A DNA stretch of 64,000 nt. It comes from Ancylobacter sp. WKF20 (GTDB lineage: Bacteria > Pseudomonadota > Alphaproteobacteria > Rhizobiales > Xanthobacteraceae). Positions 54,501 to 64,000 of the stretch are shown piece by piece. The notes under the pieces were generated by a model. It was not told the DNA's origin, searched no databases, and was given only the letters and a program-made list of their open reading frames with translations. Within the stretch, counting starts at the first letter, position 1, and every line of letters starts with the position of its first letter. The translations under genes were made by a program, and so were the position numbers. The stretch is taken from the NCBI RefSeq assembly GCF_029760895.1, contig NZ_CP121679.1:372001-436000 (forward strand). The letters are read 5' to 3'.

Positions 54501-56884
54501 GCCCGCTCGATGTGGCGGCCGGCCGCAACCCCGGCCGGGCCATCGGCCTTGCCTGGTTCGGCGTCGACCAGTCCGCGCGCCGGCTGGAGGTGAAGCTCGA
54601 CGCCCCGACGCTGGTGCGGCCGGAGACGACGCTCTCGGTTCCCGTCACCGTCGCCGGGGCCGGGAACGGCGAAGCCTTCGTCACGCTGGCGCTGGTCGAT
54701 GTCGGCATTCTCAACCTCACCCGCTTCGAGGCGCCGGACCCGGATGGCTTCTATCTCGGCCAGCGCGCGCTGGGCACGGAGGTGCGCGACTTCTACGGCC
54801 AGTTGATCGACGGCATGCTTGGTTCGCGCGGCCGCCTGCGCGCCGGTGGCGACGCGATGGACGCGGGCCTTCAGGCCGAGCCGCCGACACAGCCGCCGCT
54901 CGCTCTGTTCGCCGGCCCGGTGAAGCTGGACGCGGAAGGGCGCGGCACCATCGACTTCGCCATTCCCCCCTTTGACGGCACGGGCCGGCTGATGGCGGTG
55001 GCGTGGTCCGCGGCTGCCGTCGGCCATGCCTCGGCCGATGTCATCATCCGCGACCCGGTGGTGCTCACCGCGACGCTGCCGCGCTTCCTCGCCGCCGGTG
55101 ACCGCTCGACGCTCAATCTCGCCTTGGCCAATGTCGATGGCGAGGCCGGCGACTATGCGCTCGATGTGGTGACGGAAGGCCCGATCACGGTGCCGAGCGC
55201 GCCCAAGACCATCCCGCTCGCCAAGGGCGCGCGGCAGGCCTTCAATGTCGCGCTGAACGGCACGGGGATTGGCGAGGCGAAGCTGTCGCTGCGGCTTTCC
55301 GGTCCCGGCGGCCTCAGCGTTACCCGCGACTACCGGCTGAATGTGCGCCCGGCCTATCCGGCGATCTCGCGCCGGACGGTGGAGGCCATCGCGCCCGGCG
55401 CTTCGCTGACGCTGAGCCGCGATCTCGTGGCCGATCTCGTGCCGGGCACGGGCGGCGTCACCGTCTTCGCCGGACCCGACCCGGCGCTCGACGTGCCCGC
55501 GCTGCTCGGCGCGCTCGACCGCTACCCCTTCGCCTGCTCCGAACAGCTCACCAGCCGCGCCCTCCCGCTGCTCTATCTCAGCGATTTCGGCACGGCCGAG
55601 CGGTTCCGCCTGAAGGACCCGGCGGAAACCATCCGCGACGCCATCGCCCGGCTGATCGCCCGGCAGGGCTCGGACGGTTCCTTCGGCCTGTGGAGCGCGG
55701 GCGGCAATGACCTCTGGCTTGACGCCTATGTCAGCGACTTCCTCACCCGTGCCCGCGAAAAGGGCCACAAGGTGCCGGAGCAGCCCTTCACCATGGCGCT
55801 CGACCGGCTGCGCAACGCGGTGGCCTATGCCAGCGAGGGCGCGACCGATGACGGCACCGCCTATGCCATCTATGTGCTCGCCCGCAATGGCCGTGCCCCG
55901 CTCGGCGATCTGCGCTACGTCGCCGATGCCAAGCTCGAGGACGTACAGAGCCCGCTGGCGCGCGGCCAGATTGGCGCGGCGCTCGCCATGCTCGGCGACA
56001 AGACCCGCGCCGAGCGGGTGTTCGGGGCGGCGCTGGAACTGCTGCCGGACGCGCCGGAGACGCTGACCTCCGGGCGCGCCGATTTCGGCTCGATCCTGCG
56101 CGACGCGGCGGGCGTGGCGACGCTGGCCTCGGAAGCCGGCTTCACCGGCACGGCGCGCACCGCGCGGTCCCGGCTCGCCACCGCCTTCGTCGATGCCGGG
56201 CCGACCTCGACGCAGGAAGATGCCTGGCTGCTGCTCGCCGCCCGCGCCGCGCGCGAGGGCAAGGGGCTGGCGGTGGAGGTCGATGGGCGCCTCACCAGCG
56301 GCATCTATGAGCGCACGCTCACCCCGGCCGAGCTGGCGACGCCGATCAAGCTGACCAATCGCGGCACGGCGCCGCTTGATGTCGCGGTGTCCATCGACGG
56401 CCCGCCCGCGACCCCCGAGTCCGCCTCGGCCGAGGGTTTCGCGCTCACCCGTAGCTATTTCACGCTGGACGGCACGCCGGTGGACCCGGCCAAGGTGGCG
56501 CAGAACACAAGGCTCGTCGTGGTACTGGATGCGAGCGAGGATGAGGCGGCGCCGAGCCATGTGCTGCTGGTGGATTATCTGCCGGCCGGTTTCGAGATCG
56601 ACAATCCGGCCCTCGCCGTTGGCGCCGACACCGGCACGCTCGCCTGGATCGGCGAGACCTCGGACCCCGCCCATACCGAGTTCCGCGACGCCTTCTTCGC
56701 CGCTGCCTTCGACCTGACGCAGGAAGGCGAGGAACCGCAGAGCCTGCGCGTCGCCTATATAGTGCGCGCCGTCTCGCCCGGCAGCTATGCCCACCCGCCG
56801 GCCATCGTCGAGGACATGTACCGGCCGGGCCGCTATGCCCGCACCGAGCCCGGCAAGGTCGAGGTGACGGGGGCGGCACGGTGA
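51536..56884 (+). CDS. yfhM: Alpha-2-macroglobulin family protein (YfhM type)
   Basis: 1782 residues, matching bacterial A2M. A signal peptide ends at AMA-QN and an Ala/Pro/Lys linker follows. Helical repeats (about 50-230), MG domains, an alpha-helical thioester domain and a C-terminal receptor-like domain come next. The thioester motif is Cys1334-Ser-Glu-Gln1337 (YPFACSEQ), needed for covalent protease trapping. There is no lipobox cysteine, unlike E. coli YfhM, so it may be soluble. I chose the ATG at 51536 for its GAGGTGG site; the frame is open to 51455. The stop overlaps pbpC. Confidence 0.92.
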   Translation: MGGVRLAFSSLGRAVAASSLVLALMLAPAMAQNVLPAAKPAAQATKPAAQAGKPSATGAAATVGAPAQDALPKTFTRQDLVEAARRLQALLDRERGPLPKPAAQLRKDADAALAAGDARTATDLYGQLAHAAGNDAGAWLRLSRALARIKPNDDESGDVFLERAQGAAFLAYRNATTRAQQADALFAIGHLYDQRQLWRAALDTLTLALTYANVPDQRAFYDKLRAERGFRMLDYSVDSDAASPRICVQFSEPLAKATDYAAYVTLKGPQGVVDKPAVSFEDSQLCVEGLKHGESYDVGLRQGLPSSIASEPLAAAADLTIYVRDRKPGVRFTGRNYVLPRTGPRGIPLVSVNTSVVGVELYRIGDRSLIPTAIDGEFRRDLAGYDLERLKSGRAELVFKGELETASPLNEDVTTAFPVDEAAPTLAPGVYVLAARPAGSAADPSDEWGTRATQWFVVSDLGMTALSGSTGLTVMVRALGTAQPLADVELRLLAKSNEVLATATTDATGGAAFAPGVMRGTDGFAPAVLVARAKDGDYAFLSLEDQAFDLTDRGVGGRAAPDKMDAFLTTERGVYRSGEEVHLTALLRNPQVEAVAGVPLTLMLKRPDGVEERRVVAEDAGAGGRAVVFPLMSGAMTGVWRIEAYVDPRGKPVGETTFLLEDYVPERLALDLSSTTTRIAPKTPVTVDASGRWLFGPPAAGLEIAGEIEVRVAKERPNLPGWQFGRPDDGFAPVRAALPDLATTDAAGKARLSALLPTLPPTARPLEAEIFVSLEEGGGRAVRRSLVIPVEPAPLVLGVKPLFGPSGPGENANASFEVQAFDAAGASVARPGASWALYRIETRYQWYRLGGSWDFEPVQSVAKVADGKLDLGSAPARLDVPVGWGRYRLEVSDGSLVTAVPFEAGWGGGATADAPDRLEVSLDKKQYAAGETLKVNLASRHAGSATVLIVGDGVFAAKTLDVPAGASTVDFPVAAGWGPGAYALAFLHRPLDVAAGRNPGRAIGLAWFGVDQSARRLEVKLDAPTLVRPETTLSVPVTVAGAGNGEAFVTLALVDVGILNLTRFEAPDPDGFYLGQRALGTEVRDFYGQLIDGMLGSRGRLRAGGDAMDAGLQAEPPTQPPLALFAGPVKLDAEGRGTIDFAIPPFDGTGRLMAVAWSAAAVGHASADVIIRDPVVLTATLPRFLAAGDRSTLNLALANVDGEAGDYALDVVTEGPITVPSAPKTIPLAKGARQAFNVALNGTGIGEAKLSLRLSGPGGLSVTRDYRLNVRPAYPAISRRTVEAIAPGASLTLSRDLVADLVPGTGGVTVFAGPDPALDVPALLGALDRYPFACSEQLTSRALPLLYLSDFGTAERFRLKDPAETIRDAIARLIARQGSDGSFGLWSAGGNDLWLDAYVSDFLTRAREKGHKVPEQPFTMALDRLRNAVAYASEGATDDGTAYAIYVLARNGRAPLGDLRYVADAKLEDVQSPLARGQIGAALAMLGDKTRAERVFGAALELLPDAPETLTSGRADFGSILRDAAGVATLASEAGFTGTARTARSRLATAFVDAGPTSTQEDAWLLLAARAAREGKGLAVEVDGRLTSGIYERTLTPAELATPIKLTNRGTAPLDVAVSIDGPPATPESASAEGFALTRSYFTLDGTPVDPAKVAQNTRLVVVLDASEDEAAPSHVLLVDYLPAGFEIDNPALAVGADTGTLAWIGETSDPAHTEFRDAFFAAAFDLTQEGEEPQSLRVAYIVRAVSPGSYAHPPAIVEDMYRPGRYARTEPGKVEVTGAAR

Positions 56885-59016
56885 TGAGGTGCGCCGTCCG
56901 ACGTCGGCTGGCGCGCGGGGCGGGCATTGCCCTGCTCGGCGGGATCCTGCTGTCTGGCGGCACCTATGCCTGGGTGGTCGGCGTGCGGGCGGCGGCGCCT
57001 CCGGTGGCGTCAATCGCGACCTCCGTGGAGGTGCTGGACCGCGAGTGGCGGCTTCTGCGCCCCTTCGCCCTGCCGGACGGCCGCTGGCGGCTGGCCGCGA
57101 TGCCCGGCGATGTCGACCGGCGCTATCTCGACATGCTCGTCGCCTATGAGGACCGGCGCTTCTACCAGCATGTCGGCGTCGACCCGCTGGCGCTCATCCG
57201 CGCCGCCGGGCAGATGCTGCTCGGCGGGCGCATCGTCTCCGGCGGCTCTACGCTGACCATGCAGGTCGCCCGGCTGATGGAGCCGCGCGCCGAGCGCAGC
57301 CTTGCCGCCAAATGGCGCCAGATGAAGCGCGCTATCGAGCTTGAAGCGCGGCTGTCGAAGCGCGAGATCCTCGCGCTCTATCTCGCCCTCGCGCCCTTCG
57401 GCGGCAATATTGAGGGCGTGCGCGCGGCGAGCCTCGCCTATTTCGGCAAGGAGCCGCGCCGGCTTACGCTGGCCGAGGCCGCGCTTCTGGTCGCCCTGCC
57501 GCAGGCGCCGGAAGCCCGCCGGCCGGACCGTAATCCCGCCGGCGCCGAGCGAGCCCGCGCGCAGGTGCTGGCGCGGCTGGAGGAGACGGGGCTGTACGGC
57601 GCGGCCGAGATCGCCTTTGCCCAGCGCGCGCCGATCCCCGCGCAGCGGCAGGCCATGCCGATGCTGGCCGCCCATGCGGCCGAGGCGGCACGCGCCGAGC
57701 GGCCCGCCCAGGCGCGCCATCGCCTCGCCATCGACGCGCCGGCGCAGGCGCGGCTGAAGGAGCTGGCCGGCGAGCGGCTTCGCACGCTCGGTCCGAAGGT
57801 CTCGCTGGCGCTGGTGATGGTGGACAATGCGAGCGGCGAGGTGCTGGCGCGAGTCTCCGGCGGCGATCCGCTCGATGCGGGCCGCGCGGGGGCGGTGGAT
57901 CTCACCCACGCCATTCGCTCGCCCGGCTCGACGCTGAAGCCCTTCATTTACGGCCTCGCCTTCGAGGATGGCGTTGCCCATCCCGATACGCTGATCGAGG
58001 ACCGGCCGGTGCGCTTTGGCGCCTATCGGCCGCGCAATTTCGACCGCGACTATCAGGGCACGGTGCCGGTGCGGCAGGCCCTTCAACTGTCGCTCAACGT
58101 GCCGGCTGTCGTGCTGCTGGAGGCGGTGGGGCCACAGCGCCTCGCCGCCCGGCTGGGCTCGGCCGGCTTTGGCCTTCATCTGCCGGCGGGCGAGGTGGCG
58201 GGCCTGGCAGTCGGGCTCGGCGGTGTCGGCATGAGCCTTGAGGCGCTAGCCGGGCTCTATGCCGGCGTCGCCAATGGCGGCGCGCCGCATCATCTGCGCG
58301 CCCGGCTGGACGAGGGCGTGACCGGGGCGGGGGAGGCGCCGCGGCTGATGAGCGAGGTGGCCGCCTGGTATCTCGCCGATGCGCTCGCCGGCACGCCCGC
58401 GCCAAAAAATGAGCGGGCCGGGCGGATCGCCTTCAAGACCGGCACATCCTATGGCTATCGCGATGCCTGGGCGGTGGGGTTCGACGGACGGCGCACCATC
58501 GCGGTCTGGGTCGGGCGGCCGGACGGCCAGCCCGTGCCGGGCATGATCGGCCGCGAGGCCGCAGCGCCCATCCTGTTCGAGGCGTTCTCCCGGCTGGTGA
58601 GCCAGCCCGCGCCGCTGCGGGCGGCGCCGCGCGGCGCCATCGTCGCGCGGAACGCAGAGCTGCCGCCGCCGCTCCGGCATTTCGGCCGGAACGCGGGGCA
58701 GCTGGCGTCAGCGGAGGGTCCAAGGATTGCCTTCCCGCCCGACGGCGCGTCGCTTGAGCGCGGGGAGGGGGAGGCGTTGCCGCTGAAGGTCAACGGCGGC
58801 AGTGGCGGGCTCACCGTGCTGATCGACGGTGTGCCGGCGGTTCTCGCGGGAGGCGGACCGGCAGGCGCAGCTACCTATTTCTGGCAGCCGGCGGGCTCTG
58901 GTTTTGTCCGTCTCACCGTCATGGACGCTGTGGGGGCTTCCGACAGCGTCGTTCTGCGCATTCGCGGGCCGGAGGAGGCCTCAAGCCTTTCGGCCGGTCG
59001 TCTCAGCGGCCGTTGA
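56884..59016 (+). CDS. pbpC: Penicillin-binding protein 1C
   Basis: 710 residues. One N-terminal helix (about 10-32) anchors it. The glycosyltransferase 51 domain has [13 protein letters not shown] with the catalytic Glu89. The transpeptidase has S349-T-L-K352, an SLN motif and K518-T-G-T521. The C-terminal BiPBP domain is present. It polymerises and cross-links peptidoglycan; with A2M it forms the conserved yfhM-pbpC defence pair. The ATG at 56884 overlaps the yfhM stop (TGATG); the preceding GTG is an alternative. The 3' end overlaps the convergent DUF1127 gene by 14 bases. Confidence 0.94.
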   Translation: MRCAVRRRLARGAGIALLGGILLSGGTYAWVVGVRAAAPPVASIATSVEVLDREWRLLRPFALPDGRWRLAAMPGDVDRRYLDMLVAYEDRRFYQHVGVDPLALIRAAGQMLLGGRIVSGGSTLTMQVARLMEPRAERSLAAKWRQMKRAIELEARLSKREILALYLALAPFGGNIEGVRAASLAYFGKEPRRLTLAEAALLVALPQAPEARRPDRNPAGAERARAQVLARLEETGLYGAAEIAFAQRAPIPAQRQAMPMLAAHAAEAARAERPAQARHRLAIDAPAQARLKELAGERLRTLGPKVSLALVMVDNASGEVLARVSGGDPLDAGRAGAVDLTHAIRSPGSTLKPFIYGLAFEDGVAHPDTLIEDRPVRFGAYRPRNFDRDYQGTVPVRQALQLSLNVPAVVLLEAVGPQRLAARLGSAGFGLHLPAGEVAGLAVGLGGVGMSLEALAGLYAGVANGGAPHHLRARLDEGVTGAGEAPRLMSEVAAWYLADALAGTPAPKNERAGRIAFKTGTSYGYRDAWAVGFDGRRTIAVWVGRPDGQPVPGMIGREAAAPILFEAFSRLVSQPAPLRAAPRGAIVARNAELPPPLRHFGRNAGQLASAEGPRIAFPPDGASLERGEGEALPLKVNGGSGGLTVLIDGVPAVLAGGGPAGAATYFWQPAGSGFVRLTVMDAVGASDSVVLRIRGPEEASSLSAGRLSGR

Positions 59017-59206
59017 CGGCGACGCGGGCAATGTCGGCGCGGGTCAGGCCACGGGCGGCCAGAGCGGCGTCGGACAGGCGCGACAGGGTCTCGTAACGCT
59101 GGGCGATGCGGCGGCCTTCACCGACGGCCTCGAAGAAAGCAGCGACGCCCTCAAAGAAGCGCGAGAAGTCCGGGGTGGTGCGGTGGGTCAGCGAAAAAGT
59201 GCTCAT
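59003..59206 (-). CDS. DUF1127 domain small protein
   Basis: 67 residues. The C-terminal half RYETLSRLSDAALAARGLTRADIARV is the DUF1127 (YjiS-like) motif, an arginine-rich helical hairpin found in many small alphaproteobacterial proteins that affect phosphate, RNA turnover or stress responses. GGAG precedes the ATG at 59206. Its 3' end overlaps pbpC by 14 bases antisense. Confidence 0.9.
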   Translation of the reverse strand: MSTFSLTHRTTPDFSRFFEGVAAFFEAVGEGRRIAQRYETLSRLSDAALAARGLTRADIARVAVNGR

Positions 59207-59676
59207 CTGAGCTCTCCATGTCTCTCAAGGCATTCTGTATGCCAGTGAATATAGACCGATTGGTGCGCCGCAAAAGTCATTATGCTGCATGACAGCACTG
59301 AGGCTCACGCATGGATAGGTGCAAGCTTTCGGCAAGGCTTTTCGGTCTCGGAGGGGAGCGGGGTGCCTGAACGGCGCGATAAGGGTGTAATAATACCTTT
59401 AAACGCTGCTCCTATGCGCAATGTGCACCCTGCGCCTGCTTTTCAGTCATGCCTCAGGCGCGGGGGCTTTTCGGTGCTCCCGGCCGAGGAGCGCCGGAAT
59501 GAGGGAGCAGAAGGTGATCGCGCGCTCAGCAGTGGAAAGCGTGACGGCGGCGGCGAAAGGGGGGTAGACCGAGCCCGCAGGAGGCGCTATAGACCGCGCC
59601 ACTGCCGCCGAGCCACGTTTCCCGCCGATGCGGGTTTCACCGGCCCGGCCCCGAAAAGCGCCTCAGGGCGCTTCGG
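59207..59676. other. Intergenic region before tRNA-Gln
   Basis: 470 bases. The left part (59210-59300) is AT-rich and probably carries the DUF1127 promoter on the minus strand. A second AT-rich spot at 59390-59410 (ATACCTTTAAAC) may be a promoter. An open frame of 134 codons on the plus strand (59282-59686) runs into the tRNA and is not credible. Confidence 0.5.
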
Positions 59677-59750
59677 TGGGGGATAGTTTAACGGTAGAAC
59701 TGCGGACTCTGACTCCGTTAGTCCTGGTTCGAATCCAGGTCCCCCAGCCA
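59677..59750 (+). tRNA. tRNA-Gln (anticodon CTG)
   Basis: A 74-base cloverleaf. The acceptor TGGGGGA pairs with TCCCCCA, then discriminator G and encoded CCA. The anticodon stem GCGGA/TCCGT encloses CTCTGAC, giving anticodon CTG (codon CAG). The T arm carries GGTTCGAATCC. It is the only tRNA in this part of the window. Confidence 0.96.
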
Positions 59751-59826
59751 CTCCACATTCCGGAAATATCAAGTTTAACGATTTCAGCGGCCTGCGCCGC
59801 AGGCGCGTTGCTGCTTCGGCGTGCGT

Positions 59827-59946
59827 CTAGTCGCCAAACCCGAACAGCACAACGACGCTCATGCCGATCATGGCGACAAGCCAGATCGCGCCGTAGATCA
59901 GGCGCGGGTCGATGCCGAAATCAAGCAGGGCGATCGCGGAGGTCAT
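59827..59946 (-). CDS. 39-residue single-pass membrane protein
   Basis: The minus-strand frame 59946-59827 encodes MTSAIALLDFGIDPRLIYGA and then a strongly hydrophobic stretch (IWLVAMIGMSVVVLFGF, residues 21-37), ending GD. It is too short for ordinary gene callers. A TAGG lies eight bases before the ATG. It may be a genuine small membrane protein; the evidence is composition and topology only, with no recognised family. Confidence 0.45.
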   Translation of the reverse strand: MTSAIALLDFGIDPRLIYGAIWLVAMIGMSVVVLFGFGD

Positions 59947-60053
59947 GGCGCAAGCCTACCTTATCTTCCCGGCGCGGAACAATGCCCGCATCGCGCGCGG
60001 AGCGGCGAGATTGCGGTGTTTTGAACGCCGCCGGCTGACGCCCATCTGCCGCC

Positions 60054-60296
60054 TCACATCCGCATGAAGGCGCTGCCGCGATAGGCGGGCAGGACGCGCA
60101 GGGCGAAATCGACCAGCCGCTCCTCGTCCTTCTCACCCTGGCTGGCGGCTTCGATCAGCGCGGCGGCGAGGCGGGTGCGGCGGTCCTGCGAATCGTCCTG
60201 CGGGCCGAATGTACCGGCCTCGCTTTCGGCGCGCGTCATGCAGCGGCTCAGCAGGGCGACGGTTTCCGGATCGAAACGGACGAAACGCGACGACAT
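60054..60296 (-). CDS. Small cytoplasmic protein of unknown function
   Basis: 80 residues, rich in helix formers, with no signal peptide or membrane segment. It opens MSSRFVRFDPETVALLSRC and has an acidic/basic centre (DSQDRRTRLAAALIEAA). Of the two adjacent ATGs, the one at 60296 lies seven bases after GGAG, so I chose it. I do not recognise the family. It is downstream of the SURF1 gene, 129 bases away. Confidence 0.65.
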   Translation of the reverse strand: MSSRFVRFDPETVALLSRCMTRAESEAGTFGPQDDSQDRRTRLAAALIEAASQGEKDEERLVDFALRVLPAYRGSAFMRM

Positions 60297-60341
60297 CATA
60301 CACTCCACAGGGTCATTTGCGGCCCGGGGCAGATGTAGGCA

Positions 60342-60377
60342 GGGGACTCGGCGCGGCAAGATGCGCCGCGCGTCCCC
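60342..60377 (-). terminator. Hairpin between SURF1 and the small downstream gene
   Basis: GGGGAC / GTCCCC outer arms with an inner GCGCGGC / GCCGCGC stem. It follows the SURF1 stop on the minus strand by about 50 bases. No T-run follows, so termination is uncertain. Confidence 0.35.
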
Positions 60378-60424
60378 GCTCATCGTTTTTTCGTGTCCGA
60401 CGTAAGTCGTTGAAAACAGGGTAT

Positions 60425-61183
60425 TTAACGGCGCCGCCGGAGCCAGATGGCGGCGGCGAGGCTCATGAGGGCAAGGCCGAACCAGGTGAGGGCGTAGACC
60501 AGGTGGTTGTTGGTGAAGCGCACCACGGTGAGCCCGCCGACGGGGGCGCCCTGCGGGCCCTGTGACGCCTCGGCATCGACGAAATAGGGCGCGGCATCAA
60601 CGAGTTGGCGCGCCTGCGCGATCGCGGCGACATCGCGCGAGTACCAGCGGTCGCCGGCCGGGTCATTGCTGCGCAGGAAACCGCCGCCGGGCTCGGAAAG
60701 GCGAATGAGGCCAATGACTTGCGTCGGGCCGGCGATCTGCCCGACCGATCGGGTCGCGGGCTCACGGCGCTCGGGCGGGACGAAGCCGCGATTGACCAGC
60801 ACGGTCCGCCCATCCGCCATCACCAGCGGCGTAAGCACCCAGAAGCCGCCGCCGAGCTCGGTGACGGCCTGCACTAAGGTCTCGCGATCATTGAGAAATT
60901 CGCCCTCAATCCGTACCCGGCGATAGGCGTCGTCCGGGGAGGCGGTGGCCGGCGCGGGGACGGGGGCGGCGTGGATGCGGCCGTCCACCTGGGCGATCAG
61001 GTCGAGCTTCCAGAACAGGCGCTGGACCTGCCAGATTCCGAGGCCGGTGAAGCCGCCAGTCAGGCCGATGAGGAGGACGATCAGGCCGATATGTGCAAGG
61101 CGGGAGCGGTGAGGCGCCAGCGGCGCCCCATCCCTATCCGGGTCGTCCTCGGGCGCCCCGTGGGGCACCCGAGACGCGCTCAC
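60425..61183 (-). CDS. SURF1 family oxidase-assembly protein
   Basis: 252 residues with one membrane helix near each end (about 31-51 and 228-248), the SURF1 topology. Landmarks are GFTGLGIWQVQRLFWK, YRRVRIEGEFL, GFWVLTPLVMADGRTVLVNRGFVP and NNHLVYALTWFGLALM. It helps heme insertion into heme-copper oxidases. The start is GTG at 61183, overlapping the cyoD stop (GTGA). Location in the cyo operon suggests it serves the quinol oxidase, like Paracoccus Surf1q. Confidence 0.93.
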   Translation of the reverse strand: MSASRVPHGAPEDDPDRDGAPLAPHRSRLAHIGLIVLLIGLTGGFTGLGIWQVQRLFWKLDLIAQVDGRIHAAPVPAPATASPDDAYRRVRIEGEFLNDRETLVQAVTELGGGFWVLTPLVMADGRTVLVNRGFVPPERREPATRSVGQIAGPTQVIGLIRLSEPGGGFLRSNDPAGDRWYSRDVAAIAQARQLVDAAPYFVDAEASQGPQGAPVGGLTVVRFTNNHLVYALTWFGLALMSLAAAIWLRRRR

Positions 61184-61581
61184 GGCATCTTCCTCATGTC
61201 GTGCATGCCCGGCATCATGTTGGTGTTGAGGTGGTACATCACCCACACCGAGCCGGAGAGCATGATCACCACCACGATCAGGGTGAACAGCAGCGAGAGC
61301 ATGCTCCAGCCGCCCTCGATGCGGAAGTCCATGTGCAGGAAGTAGATCATGTGGACCACGATCTGCACCACCGCGAAGCCCATGATGACGAAGCCGGTCA
61401 GCGCCGCGCTGCCGAGCACGCCGCTCATCACCAGCCAGAACGGGATGGCGGTGAGGATGACCGACAGCACGAAGCCGGTGACATAGCTGCGCAGGGAGCC
61501 GTGGCTGCCCTCGGCGTGGTCATCGTGACCGTGGCCGTGCGCGTCGCCGTGATGAGCGGGGGAGGGGGTCGTCGCGCTCAT
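61180..61581 (-). CDS. cyoD: Cytochrome o ubiquinol oxidase subunit IV (CyoD)
   Basis: 133 residues. A His-rich N-terminal tail (HHGDAHGHGHDDHAEGSHG) is followed by three membrane helices (about 34-55, 62-83 and 97-118), the CyoD plan, with VVQIVVHMIYFLHMDF as landmark. The ATG at 61581 overlaps the cyoC stop. CyoD supports assembly of the bo3-type quinol oxidase. Its own stop overlaps the SURF1 start. Confidence 0.93.
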   Translation of the reverse strand: MSATTPSPAHHGDAHGHGHDDHAEGSHGSLRSYVTGFVLSVILTAIPFWLVMSGVLGSAALTGFVIMGFAVVQIVVHMIYFLHMDFRIEGGWSMLSLLFTLIVVVIMLSGSVWVMYHLNTNMMPGMHDMRKMP

Positions 61582-62201
61582 CGCAGAACTCCCATGAGAT
61601 AGACGAAGGTGAAGACGCCGATCCAGATGACGTCCAGGAAGTGCCAGAACATCGACAGGCACATCAGCCGGCGCTTATTGGCCGGGATCAGGCCGTGCTT
61701 GGTGACCTGCACCATCAGCGTGATCAGCCAGAGGCTGCCAAAGGTGACGTGCAGGCCGTGCGTGCCGACCAGGATGAAGAAGGCCGACAGGAAGGCGCTG
61801 CGCTGGGGCGTGGCGCCCTCTTCGATCAGGTGATGGAACTCGTAGAGCTCGATGCCGAGGAAGGCGAAGCCGAAGGCCAGCGTCACCAGCAGCCAGAGCA
61901 GCGTCGCCTGCACCCGGTTCTTCTCCATCGTCAGCATGGCGAAGCCATAGGTGATGGAGGAGAACAGCAGCATCGCGGTGTTGAGCGCGACGAGGTTGAG
62001 GTCGAACAGGTCGCGCGGGCCGGGGCCCGCCGCGTAATTGCCGCCGAGCACCGCGAAGACCGCGAACAGCACGGCGAAGATGAGACAGTCGCTCATCAGA
62101 TAGATCCAGAAGCCCAGCGCGGTGCTGTGGCCTTCCGGGTGCGGGTGCTCGTCGACCTCGTAGAAGACGGGCGTGTCGGTCGTGGTGGTTGCCGTGCTCA
62201 T
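61578..62201 (-). CDS. cyoC: Cytochrome o ubiquinol oxidase subunit III (CyoC)
   Basis: 207 residues with five membrane helices, matching CyoC. The landmarks are GFWIYLMSDCLIFAVLF near 31-47, AFGFAFLGIELYEFHHL, ILVGTHGLHVTFGSLW and MFWHFLDVIWIGVFTFVYLMG. The ATG at 62201 overlaps the cyoB stop (TGATG). It is a subunit of the proton-pumping quinol oxidase. Confidence 0.95.
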   Translation of the reverse strand: MSTATTTTDTPVFYEVDEHPHPEGHSTALGFWIYLMSDCLIFAVLFAVFAVLGGNYAAGPGPRDLFDLNLVALNTAMLLFSSITYGFAMLTMEKNRVQATLLWLLVTLAFGFAFLGIELYEFHHLIEEGATPQRSAFLSAFFILVGTHGLHVTFGSLWLITLMVQVTKHGLIPANKRRLMCLSMFWHFLDVIWIGVFTFVYLMGVLR

Positions 62202-64000
62202 CACTTCGCCTGCGCGCCGAGCAGCCGGGTGCGCTCGTCCTCGGTACGGGTGACCTCGTCAGCGGGAATGTCGAAGTCGCGGTTGTAGTTGAAGGTGTGG
62301 TGGATGGCGGTGCCGATCAGCGCCACGAAGGCCAGCGCGGCGAGCCACCAGATGTACCAGATCAGCGCGAAACCGAGCACGTAGCTGATGGCGGCGAGGA
62401 TCGGGCCGGTGCCCGTGTAGCGGGGCATGTGGATCGGCTTGAAGCCGGTCAGCGGACGCACATAGCCGCGCTGCTTCATGTCCCACCACGCGTCGAGGTC
62501 ATGCACCACGGGGGTGAAGGCGAAATTGTAGGCCGGCGGGGGCGAGGAGGTCGCCCATTCCAGCGTGCGCGCGTTCCACGGGTCGCCGGTGGTGTCGCGC
62601 AGTTCCTCGCGCTTCCAGATCGAGACGGCGATCTGCAGCAGGAAGGAGCCGATACCGCAGGCGATGAGGAAGGCGCCGAAGGCCGCGATGATGAACCAGA
62701 TGTGCAGCGACGGGTCGTCGAAGACGCGCAGGCGGCGGGTCACGCCCATCAGGCCGAGCACGTAGAGCGGCATGAAGGCGAAGAAGAAGCCCACCACCCA
62801 GAACCAGAACGACACCTTGCCCCAGAACGGCGCCAGCCGGAAGCCGAACGCCTTGGGCCACCAGAAGGCGATGCCGGCGAACAGGCCGAACAGCACGCCG
62901 CCAATGATGACGTTGTGGAAATGCGCGATCAGGAACAGCGAGTTGTGCAGCACGAAGTCGGCCGGCGGCACCGCCAGCAGCACGCCCGTCATGCCGCCGA
63001 TCACGAAGATCAGCATGAAGGCGATGGTGTACATCATCGGCAGTTCGAAGCGGATGCGGCCGCGATACATCGTGAACAGCCAGTTGAACATCTTCGCGCC
63101 CGTTGGGATCGAGATGATCATCGTGGTGATGCCGAAGAAGGAGTTCACGCTGGCGCCCGAGCCCATCGTGAAGAAGTGGTGCAGCCACACCAGGTAGGAC
63201 AGGATGGTGATGACGATGGTGGCGTAGACCATCGAGGTGTAGCCGAACAGGCGCTTGCCGGAAAAGGCCGAGGTGACTTCCGAGAAGATGCCGAAGGCCG
63301 GCAGGATCAGGATGTAGACCTCCGGGTGGCCCCAGATCCAGATCAGGTTCACGTACATCATCGGGTTGCCGCCGAGATCGGACGTGAAGAAGTTGGTGCC
63401 GATATAGCGGTCAGCCGAGAGCAGCGCGAGAACGGCGGTCAGCACCGGGAAGGTGGCGACGATCAGCACGTTGGTGCACAGCGAGGTCCAGGTGAAGATC
63501 GGCATCTTCATCATGGTCATGCCGGGGCAGCGCATCTTCACGATGGTGCAGATGAGGTTGATGCCCGACAAGGTTGTGCCGACACCCGCGATCTGCAGCG
63601 CCCAGATGTAATAGTCGACGCCGACATAGGGGCTGTAGCCGATGCCCGAGAGCGGGGGATAGGCCAGCCAGCCGGTCTGCGCGAACTCGCCGACGAACAG
63701 CGAGGTCATCACCAGCACGGCGCCCGACACCGTCATCCAGAACGAGAAATTGTTCAGGAAGGGGAAGGACACGTCACGCGCGCCGATCTGCAGCGGCACG
63801 ACATAGTTCATGAAGCCCGTGACCATCGGCATGGCCACGAAGAAGATCATGATCACGCCATGGGCGGTGAACACCTGGTCGTAATGGTGGGCGGGCAGGT
63901 AGCCCTCCGAGCCACCGAAGGCCCAGGCCTGCTGGATGCGCATCATGATGGCGTCGGCGAAGCCGCGCAGCAGCATGATGATGCCCAGCACCATGTACAT
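62201..64000 (-). CDS. cyoB: Cytochrome o ubiquinol oxidase subunit I (CyoB), N-terminus cut by the window edge
   Basis: 599 residues are visible; full CyoB is about 660, so roughly the first 60 lie beyond base 64000. Heme and copper ligands are present: [10 protein letters not shown] (heme b His), [14 protein letters not shown] (Cu His cross-linked to Tyr), WLHHFF (two Cu His) and [11 protein letters not shown] (heme His pair). A long C-terminal extension with [12 protein letters not shown] is typical of quinol oxidases. It is the catalytic subunit oxidising ubiquinol and reducing O2. cyoC follows with a TGATG overlap. Confidence 0.96.
   Translation of the reverse strand: MYMVLGIIMLLRGFADAIMMRIQQAWAFGGSEGYLPAHHYDQVFTAHGVIMIFFVAMPMVTGFMNYVVPLQIGARDVSFPFLNNFSFWMTVSGAVLVMTSLFVGEFAQTGWLAYPPLSGIGYSPYVGVDYYIWALQIAGVGTTLSGINLICTIVKMRCPGMTMMKMPIFTWTSLCTNVLIVATFPVLTAVLALLSADRYIGTNFFTSDLGGNPMMYVNLIWIWGHPEVYILILPAFGIFSEVTSAFSGKRLFGYTSMVYATIVITILSYLVWLHHFFTMGSGASVNSFFGITTMIISIPTGAKMFNWLFTMYRGRIRFELPMMYTIAFMLIFVIGGMTGVLLAVPPADFVLHNSLFLIAHFHNVIIGGVLFGLFAGIAFWWPKAFGFRLAPFWGKVSFWFWVVGFFFAFMPLYVLGLMGVTRRLRVFDDPSLHIWFIIAAFGAFLIACGIGSFLLQIAVSIWKREELRDTTGDPWNARTLEWATSSPPPAYNFAFTPVVHDLDAWWDMKQRGYVRPLTGFKPIHMPRYTGTGPILAAISYVLGFALIWYIWWLAALAFVALIGTAIHHTFNYNRDFDIPADEVTRTEDERTRLLGAQAK

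Noticed and set aside
50930..57013. A 2027-codon open frame on the minus strand
   Set aside because: Its last 93 codons are acpXL; the rest is antisense to the alpha-2-macroglobulin gene, with Arg/Gly/His-rich composition typical of a high-GC shadow frame.
59282..59686. A 134-codon open frame on the plus strand
   Set aside because: It runs into tRNA-Gln and has no family or ribosome-binding site.
1..64000. Prophage, insertion sequence, integron or toxin-antitoxin system
   Set aside because: No transposase, integrase, recombinase or toxin-like gene is visible; the two tRNA genes have no adjacent integrase or duplicated tRNA end.

Overview
This is a 64-kb, gene-dense, high-GC chromosomal window with no phage, plasmid, insertion sequence, rRNA or CRISPR array. 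Gene content points to an alphaproteobacterium of the Hyphomicrobiales (Rhizobiales), plausibly near Xanthobacteraceae such as Ancylobacter or Starkeya. The clues are the acpXL/lpxXL cluster for very-long-chain lipid A acylation, an Omp19-type lipoprotein, DUF2865 and DUF1127 proteins, class II DAHP synthase, two tripartite tricarboxylate transporter (TTT) sets and a cyo operon followed by SURF1. The family placement is inference.

Layout. 1-6121 (+): a carboxylate uptake and catabolism operon with the end of one MmgE/PrpD gene, tctC-tctB-tctA, a second MmgE/PrpD gene and an SDR. 6431-6505 (-): tRNA-Val(CAC). 6614-9447: gph (-), a small secreted protein, rpiA and a DUF2059 protein. 9540-12592 (-): a second tctCBA set. 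12792-16021: glutathione reductase (+) and a chemoreceptor (-). 16372-20914 (+): class II DAHP synthase, nadE and a glutamyl-tRNA synthetase. 21019-27859: DUF2865 protein, CreA, a small Cys-rich exported protein with a minisatellite at its 3' end, cysS, a GNAT, a choloylglycine-hydrolase-like Ntn hydrolase and a LOG protein. 28010-32268 (+): ArsR, an Atm1-type ABC exporter, psd and pssA. 32364-38487: a small protein, an Omp19-like lipoprotein, an SDR, chrA, a LysR/EamA divergent pair and a rhodanese. 38735-44394: a polyamine module with two class III aminotransferases (-) divergent from a gamma-glutamylpolyamine-synthetase-like enzyme and a PotF-type binding protein (+). 44914-51211 (-): a seven-gene cluster acpXL, fabZ, fabF2, fabF1, fabG, adh, lpxXL for a very-long-chain acyl chain and its transfer to lipid A. 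51536-59016 (+): alpha-2-macroglobulin and PBP1C. 59003-64000: DUF1127, tRNA-Gln(CTG), small genes, SURF1 and cyoDCB, with cyoB cut by the window edge.

How it fits together. From about 44.9 to 59.0 kb is an envelope island: lipid A VLCFA synthesis diverges from a periplasmic defence pair (A2M and PBP1C). The most notable protein is the second ketosynthase of the lipid A cluster. It has no cysteine anywhere and lacks the usual catalytic motifs, so it looks like a non-catalytic partner of the adjacent intact ketosynthase.

Other points of interest are a perfect palindrome in the divergent polyamine promoter, a CRP-like inverted repeat near 32.7 kb, a 20-bp AT-rich palindrome spanning a stop codon at 21.0 kb, 17-bp repeats that copy a gene's 3' end, and a dispersed palindromic repeat family seen in four convergent gene gaps.
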